Assembly (NCBI GenBank): GCA_002409365.1
Contig: DHUW01000033.1
Coordinates: forward strand, 1,010-18,630
Direction of reading: 5' to 3'
DNA from: Anaerolineaceae bacterium UBA5224
GTDB lineage: Bacteria; Chloroflexota; Anaerolineae; Anaerolineales; Anaerolineaceae
Length of the DNA: 17,621 nt
Shown here: piece by piece, positions 14,017 to 17,621 of the stretch
How positions within the stretch are numbered: the stretch's first letter is position 1
How the letters are laid out: each line of letters opens with the position of its first letter
Program-made: the position numbers and the translations under genes
Notes under the pieces: model-generated
The model's database searches: none
Told to the model about the DNA's origin: nothing
The model's input: the letters and a program-made list of their open reading frames with translations, nothing else

Positions 14017-15324
14017 TCATAATCCTATTACGCCCCAAAAATAAGGCGGAGGTTCCACCGGTTCATCAGATATCTCGACTGCTGTTTTCAATTTTTGAAA
14101 AACGGTGTCGAACGAATTCCGATCATTAACGTGCACATCAAACAGTGTTTGTCCGGCTTCAATATGGTCGCCGACTTTAACCCTGACCATAATACCGACA
14201 GCAGGATCAATCAGATCACCTTTTTTGGCTCGTCCAGCTCCAATTTCGACCGAACTTTCACCCACATTTTGAGCATCAACTACTTTGACCCAACCATCAG
14301 AATCAGCAACAATTGGGTAAATATAGTTCGCTGTTGCTAGTTTTTCGGGATGATCGATCACACTTACATCACCACCTTGCGCTTCAATCAGCTCTTTGAA
14401 TTTCAACATGGCACTGCCATTGTCAATCGCTTCCTGTGCCATCTTTCGACCAGATTCAAGATCGCTTGCAACTTTGCCTAAAATCAGCATGTAAGCAGAA
14501 AGGTCGATGCAATGCGCCTGGAAATCTTCCGGACCAAATCCATTCAGCATGTCAATGGCTTCTTTCAATTCAAGTGCGTTGCCAACAGCAATGCCCAGAG
14601 GTTGATCCATCTGCGAGAGTACAGCAATCACACGGCGACCACTCAGTTTGCCGATGGCAACCATTACCTCTGCCAATTCCCGGGCTTCTTCCAGATTTTT
14701 CATAAACGCGCCACGACCGACCTTCACGTCCAGGGCAATAGCGTCAGCGCCAGAGGCGATCTTTTTGCTCATTACAGAAGACGCAATCAACGGAATGGAT
14801 TGCACCGTACCAGTTACATCTCTGAGTGCATACAATTTGCCATCCGCTGGCGCGAGGTCAAGGCTTTGACCGGTCAGGACGATGCCATGTTCCCGTAATT
14901 GCAGTATAAATTCTTGAGTGGACAAATTTGATTTGAAACCAGGTATCGATTCAAGTTTATCGATCGTGCCACCGCTGAAACCCAATCCTCTGCCAGACAT
15001 TTTGCCTACGGGTAAACCGCAAGCTGCTACTACTGGGGCTACAACCAACGTGGTTTTATCGCCAACACCGCCGGTCGAATGTTTGTCTATTACGCGACCG
15101 CCAAACTCGCTCAGATCCAGTTGATCACCAGATGCAGCCATCGCCAGGGTCAGATCAGTAATTTCCTGGTGGCTCATGCCATTTAACAGCACAGCCATTG
15201 CCCAGGCAGACATTTGATAGTCAGGGATTTCGCCAGTCGTGAAATTTTGAATAAGGAAGTCTATCTCCTGCTTGGAGAGTTCTTCCTTGTCTCTTTTTTT
15301 GATGATGATATCAACTGCTCTCAT
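14017..15324 (-). CDS. pdp: Pyrimidine-nucleoside phosphorylase
   Basis: Phosphorolyses uridine, thymidine or deoxyuridine to base and (deoxy)ribose 1-phosphate for salvage; a cytoplasmic dimer. Seen in 435 aa: an N-terminal helical domain MRAVDIIIKKRDKEELS, the phosphate-binding KHSTGGVGDK (81-90), the family signature SGRGLGFSGGTIDKLE (110-125), and substrate residues R168, S183 and K187 at the positions known in Geobacillus PyNP; the C-terminal domain carries IGAGRAKKGDLIDPAVG. Broad-specificity Pdp and thymidine-specific DeoA are close, so specificity is inferred. I chose the ATG at 15324, giving the usual length; a longer same-frame ORF reaches 15492 but runs through jag. It starts 16 bp after the jag stop, without a strong RBS, and ends at a terminator. 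Confidence 0.95.
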   Translation of the reverse strand: MRAVDIIIKKRDKEELSKQEIDFLIQNFTTGEIPDYQMSAWAMAVLLNGMSHQEITDLTLAMAASGDQLDLSEFGGRVIDKHSTGGVGDKTTLVVAPVVAACGLPVGKMSGRGLGFSGGTIDKLESIPGFKSNLSTQEFILQLREHGIVLTGQSLDLAPADGKLYALRDVTGTVQSIPLIASSVMSKKIASGADAIALDVKVGRGAFMKNLEEARELAEVMVAIGKLSGRRVIAVLSQMDQPLGIAVGNALELKEAIDMLNGFGPEDFQAHCIDLSAYMLILGKVASDLESGRKMAQEAIDNGSAMLKFKELIEAQGGDVSVIDHPEKLATANYIYPIVADSDGWVKVVDAQNVGESSVEIGAGRAKKGDLIDPAVGIMVRVKVGDHIEAGQTLFDVHVNDRNSFDTVFQKLKTAVEISDEPVEPPPYFWGVIGL

Positions 15325-15340
15325 GAACAAAAATCTTTTC

Positions 15341-16138
15341 TTAGTCCACCGGGTGGATGTAAATCTTTCGGTTAGGATCCTCGCCGACTGATTCGGTAAA
15401 CACGTCGTCACGTTTGCGTAACTCAATATGGATGATACGCCGTTCGTTTGCTGGCATAGGTTCCAAGGTCTGTTTCCTTCCAGTAGAAACAACCTGATCT
15501 GCCATTCGGCGAGCTAATTTTTGAAGTTCTTTCTCACGCCTGGATCGATAATTCTGGATATCGACCTGGATTGGAATCCAACGGCTAAATTCATGACTGA
15601 TCATCAGGCTGATCATGTATTGAATTGCATTCAATGTTTCTGCTCGGCGACCAATTAAGAAACTCAGGTCATCACCCTCTATTTCGATATTAACGAATTT
15701 CCTGCCATCGTCTTCAGATCTTTTGATCTCGACAGTAGCAACTGCATAGGTATGCATCAATTTGAGTAATGTTTTGACGACATCCTGAACGTGGCTTTTC
15801 ACTTCGTCATAATCCAGGTCCTGGTCCGACGACTCGTCTTCTTCCTCAATTTCTTCGGCTTCGATGCTGGTTAAGATCAGATCTGGGTCATCCTTTTCTT
15901 CTACTTCGATTTCTTCCATATCAGGGTCGATGGAAGGTGTTTCGAAGGATGTTTCGACCGATTTAACTGTTAGTTTGACACGTGCCTGGCGGGTCGCAAA
16001 GCGGAAAAGGGTTCGTTTGCCTTCATCCAATACTTCCACTTCAACATCATCCCGCTCCAAGCCAAGTTTATCAAGGCCTTGTTCAATAGCCTCTTCAACT
16101 GTTGGAGCAATCACCTCAAGTGTCATTCTTTTTTCCAT
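15341..16138 (-). CDS. jag: Jag/KhpB RNA-binding protein (Jag-N, KH, R3H)
   Basis: KhpB-type cytoplasmic RNA-binding protein, linked in streptococci to cell elongation and sRNA/mRNA binding, and encoded with yidC across many phyla. Seen in 265 aa: a Jag-N domain (about 1-52, TLEVIAPTVEEAIEQGLDKLG split as TLEVIAPTVE and EAIEQGLDKLG), a strongly acidic linker (74-112), a KH domain (about 115-195) with GDDLSFLIGRRAETLNA (155-171), and an R3H domain (about 198-262) with EPMPANERRIIHIEL, the R233...H237 pair giving the name. The KH loop, GRRG in the forms I know, reads GRRA (163-166). AAGG..GAG overlaps the yidC stop and precedes this ATG, so translation follows directly from yidC 12 bp upstream. 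Confidence 0.95.
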   Translation of the reverse strand: MEKRMTLEVIAPTVEEAIEQGLDKLGLERDDVEVEVLDEGKRTLFRFATRQARVKLTVKSVETSFETPSIDPDMEEIEVEEKDDPDLILTSIEAEEIEEEDESSDQDLDYDEVKSHVQDVVKTLLKLMHTYAVATVEIKRSEDDGRKFVNIEIEGDDLSFLIGRRAETLNAIQYMISLMISHEFSRWIPIQVDIQNYRSRREKELQKLARRMADQVVSTGRKQTLEPMPANERRIIHIELRKRDDVFTESVGEDPNRKIYIHPVD

Positions 16139-16150
16139 GTTTCACTCGCC

Positions 16151-17041
16151 TTACTTTTTCATCTTAGGGCGCTGTCTTTTTGCTGAAGCCCGCGCCGACG
16201 GTTTAACAGTTTTGACAGGTTCTGGCTGCGCTTCTTCTTCGTCTTCCTCTTCATTATCCGCAATAATGGCATTACTTACCGGTTGGAGGTTTGGTTTAAC
16301 CCAGGGGAAAATCTTAGACCAGTCAGCACGGCCCATGGCAGCATATTGAACAATCGTGGCAATGTTGCTTGCCAGAAAATAAAGAGCCAAACCGGCAGAG
16401 AATTGATATGCCATCCAGCCCATCATAACCGGCATCATCATCATCATGCTGTTCGTCATGGCAGCACCCTGGTCGTTCGCCTGTGTGGGCGGTTGCATTA
16501 CCTTGGATTGAATGAAGGTAGTAATAACTACCAAAATTGCCAGAACCGGGATGCCAATATTCCCGATCAAAAGACGTTCAGGTTGCCCCAGGTCCATCCA
16601 AAGGAAGTGGTTCTGAATCGGCAAAATCTTGTTTACATCCAGGAAGGGATAGACGATGCGTTCCAATTTAACGAGCTCGAGTGGTGTTGAGGCCATGACT
16701 CGCATAATTGACTGATAAAGACCAATAATGATCGGGAATTGGATCAGAGTCGGTAAACAGGAACCAAAGGGGTTAATGCCTTTTTCCTTGTAATACTTCA
16801 TCTGTACTTCGGCGGCTTTTTCGCGATCGTCCTTGTATTTTTCCATCATCTTTTTGTATTTAGGATCATTCTGGAGATCCTGCATAGCCATAGACGACTT
16901 CAGCTGTTTTGCAGTCAAGGGATAGGTAATCAACTTGATCAACAGGGTGAACAGAATAATGGCAATACCAAAATTCTTCACCAACATGGTGATCAAAAGT
17001 AAAAGGTTAGTGAATGGCTGAACAATAATTGTGTCCCACAT
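16151..17041 (-). CDS. yidC: Membrane protein insertase YidC/Oxa1 (short form)
   Basis: Inserts membrane proteins alone or with Sec; located in the cytoplasmic membrane. Seen in 296 aa: TM1 (about 20-42) with LLIKLITYPLTAKQ, a cytoplasmic helical hairpin (about 45-88), INPFGSCLPTLIQFPIIIGLY (split: INPFGSCLPT 89-98, LIQFPIIIGLY 99-109), later helices about 160-178, 199-214 and 216-234, then an acidic stretch (262-272) and a basic tail KRQRPKMKK. No large periplasmic domain, as in Gram-positive and Oxa1-type proteins. The groove arginine (E. coli R366 in VRGIMYPLT) is Lys36 here. I chose the ATG at 17041: AGGAG precedes it, overlapping the upstream stop TAG, and the longer reading adds an Arg-rich, non-family stretch inside the previous gene. 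Confidence 0.95.
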   Translation of the reverse strand: MWDTIIVQPFTNLLLLITMLVKNFGIAIILFTLLIKLITYPLTAKQLKSSMAMQDLQNDPKYKKMMEKYKDDREKAAEVQMKYYKEKGINPFGSCLPTLIQFPIIIGLYQSIMRVMASTPLELVKLERIVYPFLDVNKILPIQNHFLWMDLGQPERLLIGNIGIPVLAILVVITTFIQSKVMQPPTQANDQGAAMTNSMMMMMPVMMGWMAYQFSAGLALYFLASNIATIVQYAAMGRADWSKIFPWVKPNLQPVSNAIIADNEEEDEEEAQPEPVKTVKPSARASAKRQRPKMKK

Positions 17042-17051
17042 AGTGGTGCTC

Positions 17052-17621
17052 CTATTTCGACGGGCTGAACGACCAGCCAGGTACGCCGGTTGTGCTATAG
17101 GTGTAGATAAAGGCATCCGCTTTTACTACCGGAACAAAAATTTGGTTCCCATCTACGATCGGTTTCGAATAGATATTTCCAGGAACGGTCACAGTCCAGT
17201 CGCCACCTTGTAATTCAGATGAATAGAATGACATGGTGCCATCTTCGCGGGCAACTAAAAAGCCTTTGTCGCCAACCAAAGTCGGACCTGCTATCACGGT
17301 ACCACCGGCATGGTTCTGCCAGAGTTCTTCACCTGTATCAGGATTGAGGGCAATGATTTTTCCGTTTTTATCTGTAAAAATCAACTGGTTGTCAAGGAGG
17401 ATCGGGGTTGCCCATATGGTATCGAGGTCAGCTGTACCATACGTCCAGTTCACATCTCCGGTTGTGAGGTTAAAGGAAATCATCTCACGACCCAGGCTGC
17501 CAACGAATACAGAATCAGTCTCGGGGTCATATAATGGCGGAGCCAAAACTGCGCCTTTAACTTCCACGCGATACAACTCTTCACCAGTCGCAGCGTTCAA
17601 CACTAAAACGTGGTGATCCTG
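17052..17621 (-). CDS. PQQ-like/BamB-type beta-propeller protein, 5' end outside window
   Basis: Partial: 189 C-terminal residues; the frame stays open to the window edge (first codon CAG at 17621-17619). It consists of repeated blades with the PQQ/quinoprotein pattern: VLNAATGEELYRVEV, SFNLTTGDVNWTYG and ALNPDTGEELWQN, each at a blade boundary, with W/G-spaced strands between. BamB of Gram-negative outer-membrane assembly has this fold, but so do many extracytoplasmic scaffold and quinoprotein domains; without the N-terminus neither a signal peptide nor a catalytic role can be judged. It lies 10 bp upstream of yidC, where rnpA stands in many bacteria, and its stop codon is inside the yidC RBS, so the two are cotranscribed; a role in envelope protein biogenesis is possible. 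Confidence 0.85.
   Translation of the reverse strand, partial: QDHHVLVLNAATGEELYRVEVKGAVLAPPLYDPETDSVFVGSLGREMISFNLTTGDVNWTYGTADLDTIWATPILLDNQLIFTDKNGKIIALNPDTGEELWQNHAGGTVIAGPTLVGDKGFLVAREDGTMSFYSSELQGGDWTVTVPGNIYSKPIVDGNQIFVPVVKADAFIYTYSTTGVPGWSFSPSK

Noticed and set aside
15325..15492. N-terminal extension of the nucleoside phosphorylase ORF to 491 aa
   Set aside because: The extra 56 residues lie inside jag in another frame, resemble no phosphorylase sequence, and the ATG at 15324 gives the usual 435-aa length with substrate residues at their known numbers.
17042..17116. N-terminal extension of YidC to 321 aa
   Set aside because: It overlaps the propeller gene, is Arg-rich rather than signal-like, and the ATG at 17041 has AGGAG upstream and the expected N-terminus.
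1..17621. Search for tRNA/rRNA genes, CRISPR arrays, insertion sequences, toxin-antitoxin or defence genes
   Set aside because: By eye I found no cloverleaf, regularly spaced repeats, transposase, or known defence domain; small structured RNAs could still have been missed without a covariance search.

Overview
The window reads as ordinary, mostly housekeeping bacterial chromosome. By eye the G+C content is in the mid-to-high 40s percent (not computed). The gene set fits a Chloroflexota member of the Anaerolineae type: a short YidC without a periplasmic domain next to a three-domain Jag, a type II IPP isomerase joined to a DDxLG-type prenyl synthase, a long HPF, and a COG4260-like SPFH operon. 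This placement is inference from gene content; no search was possible. I see no tRNA, rRNA, CRISPR array, transposase or phage gene.

Layout. 33-2194 (minus): a 45-aa membrane microprotein and comF, then hpf with its own promoter and terminator, then folE. 2329-3928 (plus): an uncharacterised helical protein and an SPFH protein carrying a C-terminal excisionase-type helix-turn-helix, closed by a strong terminator. 4006-6014 (plus): a sucC-like/sucD-like pair from a promoter that leaves almost no leader. 6083-6319 (minus): a stand-alone acyl carrier protein, separated from sucD by a bidirectional UUCG terminator. 6396-8448 (plus): fni and a polyprenyl diphosphate synthase, overlapping by 23 bp. 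8391-10693 (minus): a Wzz-like chain-length protein and an O-antigen ligase/polymerase-like membrane protein, the latter ending 58 bp inside the prenyl synthase gene. 10769-11635 (plus): an SMP-30/gluconolactonase family enzyme. 11636-12122: an AT-rich non-coding gap between convergent genes, with several small inverted repeats and one direct repeat. 12123-17621 (minus): PQQ/BamB-like propeller (cut by the window edge), yidC, jag, pyrimidine-nucleoside phosphorylase, terminator, typA.

How the genes relate. The last block is a membrane-insertion and translation neighbourhood (YidC, Jag/KhpB, TypA), with a nucleoside phosphorylase inside it. hpf beside comF recalls the Firmicutes comF-hpf arrangement. 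fni and the prenyl synthase form a compact isoprenoid module (IPP to DMAPP to a longer prenyl diphosphate). The Wzz-like and ligase-like genes form a minimal polysaccharide module without glycosyltransferases.

Most worth a second look. (1) The SucD-like subunit lacks the catalytic phosphohistidine of succinyl-CoA synthetase (Arg252 in its place) and the glutamate that holds it (Gly211), while its SucC partner keeps the ATP-grasp residues I checked. (2) The SPFH protein ends in a DNA-binding-type domain where the family, as I recall it, has a zinc ribbon, and is paired with a protein of unknown function. (3) An unannotated 45-aa membrane protein precedes comF by one nucleotide.
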